Source: Didymodactylos carnosus
Lineage: Eukaryota; Rotifera; Eurotatoria; Philodinida; Philodinidae
NCBI GenBank assembly: GCA_905250885.1
Contig: CAJNOQ010002126.1
Location: 1 to 26,117, forward strand
Direction of reading: 5' to 3'
Length of the DNA stretch: 26,117 bases
A program made the translations under genes and the position numbers. The notes below the pieces were generated by a model. The model did no database searches. It saw nothing but the letters and a program-made list of their open reading frames with translations, and had not been told where the DNA came from. Below, in pieces: positions 1 through 9,732 of the stretch (position 1 is the first letter of the stretch; every line of letters begins with the position of its first letter).

Positions 1-300
1 GAATGCTGAAACTTTATGTGGATATCAGAGACAACTAGTAGAGCCATGAAAAGAGAACTGAGCTCTTCGTTGCTGTTTTGACGAGAGTTATAAAATTTAA
101 AATTTTTCCGTGCTCCCTTAGCAAAAAGGACAAAAACCTCCGTAACTTTTGAAAGAAGCGACATGGGTCCGGACCCTTTAATGGTTTTTACTAGCTGTTT
201 ATCCTCTATCGATCGAGATATAAATCATTCAAAACGGAGTTAAAGCTAAGACTAGTTTATTCACGAAAAGTGATAGTCATAAAAAGTCCCCGACCAACTA
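1..300. repeat. Partial dispersed repeat, cut by the window edge
   Basis: No gene is seen here. The stretch around 175-219 (ACTAGCT followed by CTCTATCGATCGA) closely resembles 9602-9645 inside the foldback element at 8971-9688, with roughly three quarters of aligned bases matching by eye. It therefore probably belongs to a related repeat family whose other half lies outside the window. No terminal inverted repeat can be closed within the visible sequence. Confidence 0.5.
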
Positions 301-619
301 GAAAAATGAGATAGAAAAAAAAAGAAACTAAAGTATGCAACACAGAGGTAAAGAAACGATGAAAATAAACACAAATAAATAACGTTAAAGAAATGGTTTA
401 TTTTGACTAGGAACATGGCTGCATTTTTATTGTAAAAGACACTGAACTAGTGCCTTTATGTAGGACGTTAAAGAAGAAAAACAAATAACTGACTCAAGAA
501 GTTTATTCCAGCCAGTTGGGGCACCTGAATAGGTTCCTTCATCAGTAAAAATACCCTACTTAGCGTAAAAGTATCCACCAAAATTTATCAATGATTGGAC
601 ATTTTAAAGCAGTGTTTCT
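301..619. other. Gene-free AT-rich stretch
   Basis: Only short reading frames occur and none has recognisable protein content. No splice-flanked open stretch, RNA gene or clear repeat was seen. Confidence 0.5.
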
Positions 620-880
620 AATAAGAGAGTGTACTTGTTGAAGCACAGTGTGTAGTACCCTAACGAAATGAAATGCATAAGCTGTTTTACACGGCGTGAG
701 AAACATTAGTGTACAGTGTACACTTGTAGTTTTTAATTTAAATTTTGCTTTTTTGAACGTTTTTATCAGTTCTATGTGGAGGATATATTGTTTCAAAATA
801 AGTTATTCTAGTACACTTTGTTTTGAAAAATCGAGTGTATGTGTACACTGCTGATGCCAAAACAGAGTGTACTAGTACAT
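620..880. repeat. GTGTAC/AGTACA-rich palindromic patch
   Basis: The words GTGTAC and AGTACAC recur near 624, 708-724 (AGTGTACAGTGTACACT, itself a palindromic cluster), 810, 841-848 and 865-875. Arms at 808-825 and 858-875 are inverted copies of each other with one or two differences around a 32-base spacer. This looks like the remains of a small foldback element. The minus-strand reading frame that crosses it shows no protein-like composition. Confidence 0.5.
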
Positions 881-998
881 TCAGACTCTGATTCTTATTA
901 GAACCACTGCGTTAAATTACCTTATGTGTATCTGGTGGAGTGATAGTATTGATTAGTTATCTATCAGAAATTAAGTACCCATTCAAATATGCGCTCAG

Positions 999-1407
999 TA
1001 GAGGTCTGCGGGACGGTCACGATCCCGCGGGACTTTTTACAGGACCGGGACCTAGAGATCTGCGGGACGGTCCCGGTCCTACGCGGCTTTTAATCGGACC
1101 GAGGCCAGATTTTTTTGAAAATAGCGTTGTATAGAGTATAAAAATTTCTTAGTTTCGGTGCTTGTTTGTATGTAGGCACTAGTTCTGCGAGAAAAAGCTC
1201 ACACAAAATTCTAAAAGTTCTCAACTAATACGACCCACACATGCTGTCCACGCTCCGAATTACAACGCGCTGACTTTCAAACTACCTGTTACTTTGAAAA
1301 AATATTTACGGGACCAGGACCAAAAATGAGTTCTTTCCACGGGACTGGAACTAAAAAATTTTCTTCATGGGACCGGGACCAAAAAAGTTTGATCCCGCAG
1401 ACCTCTA
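999..1407. mobile_element. GC-rich MITE-like element with 13-bp terminal inverted repeats
   Basis: The 13-bp ends GAGGTCTGCGGGA (1001-1013) and TCCCGCAGACCTC (1393-1405) are perfect inverted repeats, each flanked by TA, the target duplication typical of Tc1/mariner-type elements. The interior is built from the words GGGACC and GGACC in both orientations: two copies of a roughly 54-bp unit at about 1003-1110, and three copies of a roughly 30-bp unit at about 1306-1395. It is far richer in G+C than its surroundings. There is no coding capacity, so mobilisation would have to be in trans. Confidence 0.7.
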
Positions 1408-1586
1408 GCTCTCAGTAAATGTACTGAGAAGCTTGACAACTCTTCCTTTTATGCGGTGAACTAGGATTCATAGCCTAAAACTAATTTAGATTAATCGAAA
1501 GTGTCATTTTTTATGTTCAATTCGGTCGATCTGGTGCTTTTCTTCTCCTATCCTCAAGTGTTTTACATGTTGCAGATATTTTTGTC

Positions 1587-1704
1587 ATTGTTTGCTTTTA
1601 TATTATTTCCAAATAGTAGCTTCAAGGAGAGACTATCTACGTCAAGTTGGATTAATCTTGGCCCCTTGAAGCTACTATTTGGAAATAATAATAAAGCAAA
1701 CAAT
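1587..1704. repeat. Near-perfect long hairpin (41-bp arms, 36-bp loop)
   Basis: Arm 1587-1627 and arm 1664-1704 are reverse complements with only a couple of mismatches, in the poly-T/poly-A part of the stem. A transcript through it would fold into a long stem-loop. It could be a miniature foldback element or a hairpin RNA precursor; the sequence alone does not decide. Confidence 0.75.
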
Positions 1705-1719
1705 CAAACGTATCTTTAT

Positions 1720-3210
1720 CAATAGTCTTGTTTGTTTATATGAATGTATGCTGGTTGGCCGACCGACAAGAAATTTTGGACCACGAAAGACTCAGATACA
1801 TAGATGTCACAGCTGTTTAATAACAGACAATCGAAGTCTAATAAAACAGCGAAAGTGCTTGTTTTAAAAGCTTGGTACGAGTATGAGATGTATGTCATGT
1901 ATGTATGTCATGACTTGTTTAAACATATAGACAGTTATCACGGTGTCTTTATGTAAAAATTTATAAGAGAAACTATACAGAAACCAAATGTTGGAGACAA
2001 CACACACAGCCAGAACGGATGCATATAGGATGCGAACAGATAAATATAAACTAGACCTGTTTAAAAACAATGAGAGTAATTGAATATACAACTACTACTA
2101 CTTGTCCAGTCTAGTATGGATTCCAAGTTACTTATTTTTCTGCTATAAACTTAACTTAACAGTGGCGGCAAAAATTTTCTGTATACTTCAAATTTTTTTA
2201 CTTTTGATCATAACTCGGTAAGAAAAAAAGCTTTTAACAAGCGAATTACGGTAGAATATTAAGATAGACTAAACACGTGATCTGCTCAATTTGATTCTGT
2301 ACTTACGGTTAACACAAACACTCTCTATCCTCTAAAGCTTTCTATAATATCTTTTCCATAACTAAAACATATTTCAACAGTTTTGATCATCCATATAAAC
2401 CTAATCTAGAATCTTTAGATGCTTGTTTGATCGAAGCCGATTTAAGATTCATACTCTTTACAGTCGATAATCTTGTCCGCAACAAATTTTGGATTAAAAA
2501 CTTGTTAACAATTTTCCGATTTCGTTTAGCTTATAGACTCGTCCAGGACACCTTTTAAAAAATTATTGGACAAGTAAAGGAGGAAAATTGTACCACAAGT
2601 ACAATTTATTGAGTTCGATGCTATATGTTGTAGATAAGATAGAGTGTTTCTAATGTTCTGAAGTAATTTGGATCGATTTTGAGTGAATGATTAAGCTTCT
2701 AGTTTTTGTGGAAATAGCCAAAATGGATAATTTCATCAAATTTACACATAATTTTGTGCAACATTTCATCACCTACAATTACTGAAAAATTTGCAACGTG
2801 AACTAAAGATTATTAGGATACGCTGAGGTCCCGAAAAGACTATAGTCTCACAGACATCCTCGTTTGAATCTATTGACTCATAAAGCCCATTTCTCCTGTG
2901 AGTATACTACGATTGATCCATAGAGAACAATTCCATATTACTGGTTAACTTCGTACTCATTGTTTGTGCTAAATAAATGCTCGTCAAATTCATTCTAGCA
3001 AAAATGACATAGGGAAGTTATTGTTTTGTATCAATAACGGATGCAGATGAAGAATATTCTTTTAGTATGACGAATTGATCAGTTTATGTGAACTAAGTAG
3101 ATAGATTAATCCTACTTTGTTTCGTACCTTAAGAAAAAAAAACTTTCCACTAAAAAGAGAATTTATTTCATCTGTAAATTCATTACTATCATTTTCCAAC
3201 AGCAAATATA
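1720..3210. other. Gene-free intergenic stretch
   Basis: I see no supported gene. There is a short tandem of GTATGTCATGTAT near 1885-1910 and a palindrome GGTTGGCCGACC near 1752. The rest is AT-rich with many stops in all frames. The right end lies just beyond the 3' end of the minus-strand MAM-like gene. Confidence 0.5.
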
Positions 3211-3212
3211 TA

Positions 3213-3218
3213 TTTAAT
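3213..3218 (-). terminator. Candidate poly(A) signal ATTAAA of the MAM-like gene
   Basis: ATTAAA reads on the minus strand about 53 bases past the stop codon at 3271. It is the common variant of AATAAA. Assigned by position only. Confidence 0.4.
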
Positions 3219-3270
3219 GCAAAAGAGAAGTTTCAATAAACAGAAGAATCCATTAAATTTGCTGATAACA

Positions 3271-6200
3271 TCACAAGTAAGTATAATAAGATGAAGCTGA
3301 ACTATCTGACAGTTTTGACGTTTGGCTCAATAATGATGATGTTGATAATGATGGTGTACTGTTCACTTCGTAACGTGCTGATACATCTTTGCCGTAAATT
3401 GTACTAACAGCTGTTAAAATTGTACTTTTTGGCTGTTGTACAATTGACGAAGCTTGTCGACTTATTTGTTTCAACGGTAATGAATGTAAAGATATTTTAC
3501 GAATCAATTGTATTGGTGAATCAAAACGTACGTTCCATACGCCAGATCGACGACGACGTAGAGCGCATACGGCAAATAAAGTTGTACAACAGATAAGTGA
3601 TAAACATAATGTTGATATAATAATAATAAGACGATTTCCTACACGCATTTCAAGTGGAAATACGAGTAATAATGATGAACGATGATGTGATTTATTAGAA
3701 GAAATAGCTGGTTTACTTGTTTTTATTTCAGAAGAAACTGTGGAAAATGAGTCCTCTTGTATAGATGATGCTGATGATGATGTATCAATAATTGTTTCAA
3801 ATGTAGTTAAAAAACTAACGGTACTGTCTATCTCAGAACTACTACCATCTATTGTATTTGCGAATGATGAAAAATCATCAGTAGTATAAATAGTATCATT
3901 ATTCATTATCACAGCACTTGTTTCATCGTTAGTAGTGATTTTAACATATTCCGTAGGGAACATATTTGATGTTAAACCAGAACCTTCAGTTTCATCAAAT
4001 GATGAAACCGTTACAAAACCTTCAGTTGCATCAAATGATGAAGCTGTTACAGAACCTTCGGTTTCATCGAACAATGAAACAGTTAAAGGATGTTGAACAA
4101 TCGTTGAACGATTTACTGTTGTTCTTCGTCTAGCATCACTAGTTGTTGTATAACGAGGAAAAGGAGACGATTTGGTTGTTATTCTTCGTCTAGAATCATT
4201 AGTTGTTGTATAACGAGGTAAAGGAGACGATTTGGTTGTTGTTCCTCGTCTAGCATCACTAATTGTTGCATAACGAGGAAAAGGAGTCGATTTCGTTGTT
4301 GTAGTTACATTATGTCGATAATTTTGGGTAGTCAACAGACCAGACTCTAAAAGAATAATTGCCAATTAAAAATATTGTCTCCGTACTTCTAACCCAAATA
4401 TATCAGACTTACCATTTGAACATTCTTTTGTCAAGTCTAATTTGAAATTTGAAATCGCTAAACTATCAACAAATGGGTCTGTGAATTTAATTCTGAATTT
4501 TAACATTAGCTACAACAATGAAACATACAATATGTAAAATTCTATTGTTCATCAAACACATGAGTAACTTACTGTTTTTTGTGGGAATATATTTTTTGTT
4601 ATTGTATGTTGAATGTGTGTCCAGTCTGTCTCATTTTTAAATATAAGTGAAAAGCGTATTTTTCTGATTAAAACTTCTTCATAACCATTTCTTGTCGATA
4701 GCTCTTCAATCCAAAATTGACTGTCTATAAATATAGTAATAATAAAAAATGAGAAGTTTAGCCTGTACAAGTAAATCAAGTATATACTTCTAAGATTTCC
4801 CTTTGTCCATATTGAAAATTTTAAACAACCATTTGTTTTGATATTAATTGATTTCGTATATTTTAATTTCACTGTACATATACGATTTAAACATTCTGGT
4901 CTATATTCCGCAATATACACAACCGAATCAGAGTCTTAAAATAAAACGATCATAGATATTCATCTAGTCTTCCAAAAGTAAATTACCAACCTGCCGGTCT
5001 TTTAATTGGTGCAGCAGATGAAAATGAGACTGTTTTTTTCCATTTGGTTTGTGGTAAAAGTGAATCAGTTTCATCCGTATCGTATGAATTTACCCATGAA
5101 CATGAGTCAGGATTTGCACGACAAATATCATCCAATATTAATGTTTCTTCGAATTTTGTTGTTAATTCGTCAACACCAACATCAGGCAATGTTGTTCGAT
5201 ATTCGCTATCAGTAAATGTTGTTAAATCAGAAATATCCGCTTTGCCACTAAATATAACGATCGAACGTGATTTATCATCAGCAGTTGAAGGGCTCGATTC
5301 ATCATCAGTTATGAAAAATGAAGAAAAATCTTGATCATTGAGTTTAGTGTGTTCACTATATTCCGTGTACTCAGGGGTAGTACGAAATGTATCATTAATA
5401 TTGGTCACAGTAATGTTATCAAACGTAGCTGAAATATTTGAGTATTGTTCTTGCACGTCTGTCGTATTATAGTCATAAAACGAACTGAATGGTGAGGTTA
5501 AATTTTGATTATCTGTTACTAATTCATCATTTGTTAAAGTTGCTTCATTCAGCGCAGAAGTGTAATCAACATTGTCAATACGCGTTACATTTATTGAGCC
5601 TTGCTGATCCGTAACAGAAACATCAGTTAAATCTCTGCGTGTTTGTTTACCTTGTTCCTGTGGTGTCGAATGGTCAAATAGATCAACAGTATTGGCCGAA
5701 TACAATAAAACAGATGAATGATCTTCGACCGCTTTAATGCTGGTAATTGTATCTATAGTACCATCTAGTGAAGATATAGTTGAATTTTTTATTGTACTTG
5801 TTGTTTGATCAACAAAGTATTCTCGTTCGGAAATTAACGGACCAGCAAAATTATCTTTCAGTTGAGTTGACAAAGATGTTAAACTTTCATCTGATGTCGT
5901 TGTTAGTACAGCAAATTTTTCTTCATCAATCGGATAATCATCATTTTGAGCTTAAAAAGATTAACTAAGTTATCAACGAAAAGTCCAAAAATGCATTAAC
6001 AAAAATATAAGTAGTTGAAACAATGGAAATCATTGAAATTTTTTCTGTCGTACACACTTAAAACTTGTAGCAAAAGGTAACATAGCTACATCATTATAAC
6101 TAACTAATTTGGACAATTTTAAGTGAACACTGAATCAATCATTGAAATTGTCCATATTAAGCAGAGATGGAGCTGTGAGAAAGAGAGAGAAGAGTGTAAA

Positions 6201-6408
6201 AGAGACTAGTTACTAGTTTACATCTGATAATTGCTACTTTTTTTCTAAATTAATATGGTTGATCTGATCCGCACCAACTAGATGTGTAGTTTACTGCAGT
6301 GTTAAAAAACTCAGAAAAATTAGAACTTAATAGATTTATGACTTATTTACCTTTTATTACGTTTAAAACTATTAAAATAACAATAATTAGATAATTTATG
6401 AGAAACAT
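3271..6408 (-). CDS. Single-pass membrane protein with MAM-like domain and mucin-like stalk (829 aa, 6 exons)
   Basis: Exons: 6408-6351, 5950-4991, 4934-4788, 4724-4573, 4509-4413, 4346-3271. All introns are GT-AG and phases agree (1,1,1,0,1), giving 829 codons plus stop. Exon 1 encodes a hydrophobic signal peptide (residues 1-19). Residues about 20-290 are Ser/Thr/Asp-rich with many N-glycosylation sequons. Residues about 293-469 resemble a divergent MAM domain: paired Cys at 296 and 303 (DSCSW), a central GCLKFSIW strand, a WTHIQHT strand and a closing Cys near 468. A Thr/Ser stalk follows, with 20-residue repeats at about 487-547 and 12-residue repeats at about 562-598. The membrane span is about 711-734, then RRRR and a roughly 90-residue Ser-rich cytoplasmic tail. 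The second intron's donor (GTTGGT) is weak, but the stronger GTAATT four bases later would create a stop. Likely a surface adhesion or receptor protein; the MAM call is by pattern only. Confidence 0.85.
3980..4087 (-). repeat. In-frame 36-bp tandem repeat, three copies
   Basis: Three consecutive 36-bp units (3980-4015, 4016-4051, 4052-4087) encode 12-residue units of the type SFDETEGSVTAS in the extracellular stalk of the MAM-like protein. The unit is a multiple of three, so copy-number change would keep the frame. Confidence 0.85.
4117..4302 (-). repeat. In-frame 60-bp tandem repeat, about 3.1 copies
   Basis: The period is exactly 60 bp (for example 4141-4200, 4201-4260, then 4261-4302, with a partial copy before 4141). 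It encodes 20-residue units carrying SSPFPRYTTT and ending in ARRR. The alternating Thr-rich and Arg-rich composition is unusual for a mucin stalk. The last copy is the most diverged. Confidence 0.9.
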
Positions 6409-6462
6409 TTTAATCTCGCCATTGGTATCACTGCTAACATATCGATGTATGGTTAGTTACTG

Positions 6463-6471
6463 TTTTATATA
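6463..6471 (-). promoter_or_regulatory. TATA box of the MAM-like gene
   Basis: TATATAAAA reads on the minus strand about 55 bases before the start codon at 6408. That leaves room for a 5' leader of roughly 25-30 bases. Assigned by motif and position. Confidence 0.55.
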
Positions 6472-6474
6472 TCA

Positions 6475-7080
6475 AGAAACTGTACTTTAATTAAAGGTAT
6501 CTATCTAGCACATCATGTTCTCATTTTTATTTTATTTTATTTTTACTGTGAATTTTTAAGAAAAAATTTAACAACGCCAATTGTTATTGTTGTCAATCAT
6601 TTGAAACTAATTTTTTGACCTTGATGTATATGTAAGAAATCAAACAAGGAACTGTTGCATTCAACATCAAGGGTCGTTCGGTTCTTTATCTCTTCTTCTT
6701 ACTTGTAAATTATAGCTACAAATGTTCAGCAGAGGATAAGGAGTGAAAGAGAAAGAGAAAAGAAGCTTATAGAATCCATGTGGTAACGGTTATGAGTGAA
6801 AGACTAAAATCAATGTAGCAACCATCTGCTGAATAAAATGAAATGAAAATAATCATTGAAAAAATTGAACTGAATGGGCTCTAGAACTAAAACATGTTAA
6901 ACAAGAAAATGCATTGTATTAACTGAATAGAGTAAACAATAGCTTAAAAATCTGTTGTTAGAAAATGACGAAGTTTACTCACTACGGATAAAACTACAAA
7001 CTATATGGGAAAAAAGTCTCATTTTCATCTGCTGTATCAAAGAGAACACCGACAGGTTGTTGATACTTAAGATCTAAGGG
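6475..7080. other. Gene-free intergenic stretch upstream of the MAM-like gene
   Basis: AT-rich with a purine-rich run near 6730-6765. No splice-flanked coding stretch and no clear repeat was seen. It may hold upstream regulatory sequence for the minus-strand gene that starts at 6408. Confidence 0.45.
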
Positions 7081-7085
7081 TGTTA

Positions 7086-7145
7086 TGACGTGTCACGTGA
7101 CTACAATCGTGTCACTTTTACAGCACGTGCATATTCAATATAAGA
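7086..7145. promoter_or_regulatory. Paired CACGTG E-boxes with nearby TATA-like sequence
   Basis: Two perfect CACGTG palindromes (7094-7099, inside GTCACGTGAC, and 7124-7129) lie 30 bases apart, with GTGTCAC words between and a TATAAG near 7139. On the plus strand a tiny 14-codon frame, MSSFVKNIEEKYMT, begins at 7175 and stops at 7219. bHLH factors bind CACGTG in general. Whether this is a working promoter is inference. Confidence 0.35.
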
Positions 7146-7219
7146 AGCTTGACGCTTCTTTTCACTCGTCAGAAATGTCGAGTTTTGTCAAAAATATAGA
7201 AGAGAAATACATGACCTAA

Positions 7220-7885
7220 TAGTACAAAGTATACTCTTTAATTTCAAGACTGTAATGACTAATCTGAGGGTTTTCATCAAGAACTTTGGAAGCCTTGCAC
7301 GACAACAACAGGCAAAAGTGTTATCTTTAGCAAAATTAAGGTTCGCATAAGTGCATGAATATGTGACACGTATGTACACACATATCTATTCGATTTTCGA
7401 TAGTTGAAAACCACTGACAATATATAATAAACATTTTTTCTCTTAAATAATTCAACAATAATTTATTTTTTGAAACAAGAGTATTTTGTGTTTTTTTCAA
7501 AAGCATTTTTTTTCTTCAGGATATTTCGTTTTGTGGGAATTTAAAACGATTGTCAGCTTTCTGATATGTAAGATTATGGTGAATTTCCGTAAATACCAGC
7601 GCTTCTTTTTACCCTTGTTCGGCCGAAGGAGGCTAGATGGAATCTTTTAAAATTTTATTATAACGATTAATTAACAGAATCAACATTTTCTCAGAGTTCC
7701 ATCGAGATCAGACGTGACATGTATGATATAGGACCGTAATATAATTTTGGTAAAAAGGGGTTATAGGTTTATTATAAATAATAAACGATATAGAAAAAGG
7801 CAGATGACAAGTGGTCTTTTGCCAGAAAAAAGAGAGTTTACACAATAAATTTCGTATTACACTTAGGTTTTATATTTCCCTTTTT
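7220..7885. other. Intergenic stretch and probable 3' flank of the LINE
   Basis: No gene is supported. Sequence just left of 7906, read on the minus strand, would be the 3' untranslated end of the LINE. A simple tail or target duplication marking its exact end could not be identified. Confidence 0.4.
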
Positions 7886-7905
7886 TGTTTTTCCTTCTTA
7901 CAGTT

Positions 7906-8160
7906 TTATGGACAACAACATGACAACGGTAGTTCATAATGATCTTCGAGAAGTGTTTCTGCAAAAATTTGCATAACTCTTTTGTTTCCTTGTTGAATAG
8001 CTTTATTTAGATAATTTGTTGTTCGTTTCTTACCGTATTCTTTAATTTTCAGATCCTGATCGACCTGTTGGCGTACATATGATCGAGAAGTGCAGAAGGG
8101 TACTTTCAATACATATCTTAAACCTTTGTTTTCAAACACTTTTATTCCAATATTTATCAT
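7906..8160 (-). pseudogene. LINE C-terminal region fragment
   Basis: An 84-codon open stretch with basic helical composition (KGLRYVLKVPFCTSRSY, then NYLNKAIQQGNKRV) resembles the region after the RT in Jockey-like LINEs, where a conserved leucine/arginine-rich motif precedes the end of the protein. It follows the RT remnant on the same strand. The assignment rests mainly on position. Confidence 0.55.
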
Positions 8161-8319
8161 CGACTATATTGATGAAGGTTGGTACAGCATATGTTAACAG
8201 TGAGCGTACCAAACTCTTGTAGACCAGTAGTAGAGATCTTTCTGAATTTCATCTGCATTCTTTGCTAGACATTGTTTAAGTCCTTTTTTTTCTTTATCTC
8301 TTGTATATGTTTATTAAAT

Positions 8320-8930
8320 TTCAGACATCGATCAAATGTAACCCCTAGGTATTTAGCTTTATTTGTGTGAGTTATTTGCTGGCCATTGATGATGAAATGA
8401 CAAATCCACATCTATAGATACTCAGGAATTTTCATACGTTTTAGTTTGAATAATAATCCGGAAAATCACATGGAATTGAACGCCTGTTTAATGTCGAATA
8501 CAATAAGAGCAGTTTATCTGGTTTTTAATGAACTAATGTCAGCATCATGTTTCAATTGTAGGAGATTATCAGTTGCACACTTATTTTTCCTAAATCGTGA
8601 TTGGTAATCAGGTAACAATTTATGTTGTTCGGCAAAATCGCTTAATCTTTGTTTGACAATACGTTCCATTAATTTACCGAGACAACTGAGGAGACTAATA
8701 GGTCTGTAAGATTCGGAATCATTTATATTTTTACCAGGTTTCTGTATTAAAATGATATGGCCGAGTTTCCATTGAGACGGGACATATCCGACTTTGAAAC
8801 TGCTGTTAAAGAGCACTGCAACATGTTGTAGTAAAAGCTTAGTAAACTTTTCAAGCGTTTACTATGAATCCCATTAAGTCCAACAGCAGTGTTTCCTAAT
8901 TTTCATATAGCTGTTTTTAATTCTTCATTG
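8320..8930 (-). pseudogene. Reverse transcriptase fragment of the LINE, catalytic core deleted
   Basis: The 8816-8514 stretch has the diagnostic RT order: WKLGHIILIQKPGK, then SYRPISLLSCLGKLMERIV, then LLPDYQSRFRK. Motif A follows at about 8510-8470 (IVFDIKQAFNSM). Motif E-like KYLGVTFDRCLKFN lies at about 8360-8318. Only about 110 bases separate motif A from KYLGV, so motif B and the catalytic YADD of motif C are missing. Upstream, about 8930-8820, TNEELKTAI and VGLNGIHSKRLK fit the RT N-terminus but hold a stop. Dead by deletion as well as frameshift. Confidence 0.85.
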
Positions 8931-8970
8931 GTGATCGTTGGGTGTGGAAATGATTCAATTTTGCTAACCT

Positions 8971-9688
8971 GGAAACCTATCCAAGTGATACCTTCCGATT
9001 TCGTTAGTTCATACTCCGATCGATGGAAGGGTATCGAGCTAGTAAAAAGCCTAAAAGAATTTTTCCCCATGACTCCTGAAAACCCGGTTTTCTGGCAAAA
9101 GCACTTTTTCAGAAACTCTAAAAAATAATAAAAACCTTTTCTTAATGATTGTAGCCCGCAAATTTCTGATAGATAGATAGATTTATTTTACACAAAGGTA
9201 GGATATCACGAAAAAACACCAAAAAGACTTGTGGCATCCCGAGACACCTCATGTTAACCTAAACTAAAAGGTATCTAAAAAGACTCGCTACTATAATATT
9301 AAAATGAGACCTCTCCCAGCTCTACACGAACTTTCTTTGCAAAATTATAGAATTTACAAGAAAAGCCCTAAATTAATTTCGTTTTATTTCTGTAGCTTTG
9401 AGCTGACAATGAACATTTAGAACTTTTCTTGTAAATTGTATAACTTTGCAAAGAACGATCGTGTAGAGCTGGGAGATGTCTCATTTTAATCAGAAATTTG
9501 CGGGCTACAATCATTAAGAAAAGGTTTTTGTTATTTTTTTAGAGTTTCTGAAAAAGTGGTTTTCCAGACAACGGGGTTTTCAAGAGCCATGGGGGAAAAA
9601 TCCTTTTAGGCTTTTTACTAGCTCGATACCATCTATCGATCGACGTATGAACGAACGAAATCGGAAGGTATCACTTGAATAGGTTTCC
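8971..9688. mobile_element. Foldback element (718 bp) inserted in the LINE
   Basis: Ends GGAAACCTAT (8971-8980) and ATAGGTTTCC (up to 9688) begin long inverted arms of more than 200 bp. They match through about 9165 on the left and from about 9486 on the right. A second inner arm pair (9306-9364 with 9420-9485) continues the palindrome after an insertion at about 9170-9296. It has no coding capacity. LINE sequence continues on both sides, so it landed in the LINE after that element was in place. Confidence 0.85.
9166..9300. mobile_element. Small insertion inside one foldback arm, LINE-tail-like
   Basis: The right arm reads straight from ...CAGAAATTT into CTCATTTTAAT, while the left arm is broken here by about 130 extra bases starting with a GATA microsatellite (GATAGATAGAT) followed by TTTATTTTACAC. 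A short simple repeat at one end is typical of 3' ends of some LINEs and their 5'-truncated copies. The family assignment is inference; the interruption itself is seen directly by comparing the two arms. Confidence 0.6.
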
Positions 9689-9732
9689 TCGCAAGCCGTT
9701 TTGTTTTATTTCTGACAGCACTTTCAACAACA

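Noticed and set aside
940-1134. 64-codon plus-strand frame rich in Gly, Pro and Asp
   Set aside because: It is read through the GGGACC word repeats of the 999-1407 element; the composition reflects the repeat, not a protein.
4983-5334. Plus-strand frames opposite exon 2 of the MAM-like gene
   Set aside because: They are antisense shadows of a well-supported minus-strand exon with matching splice sites.
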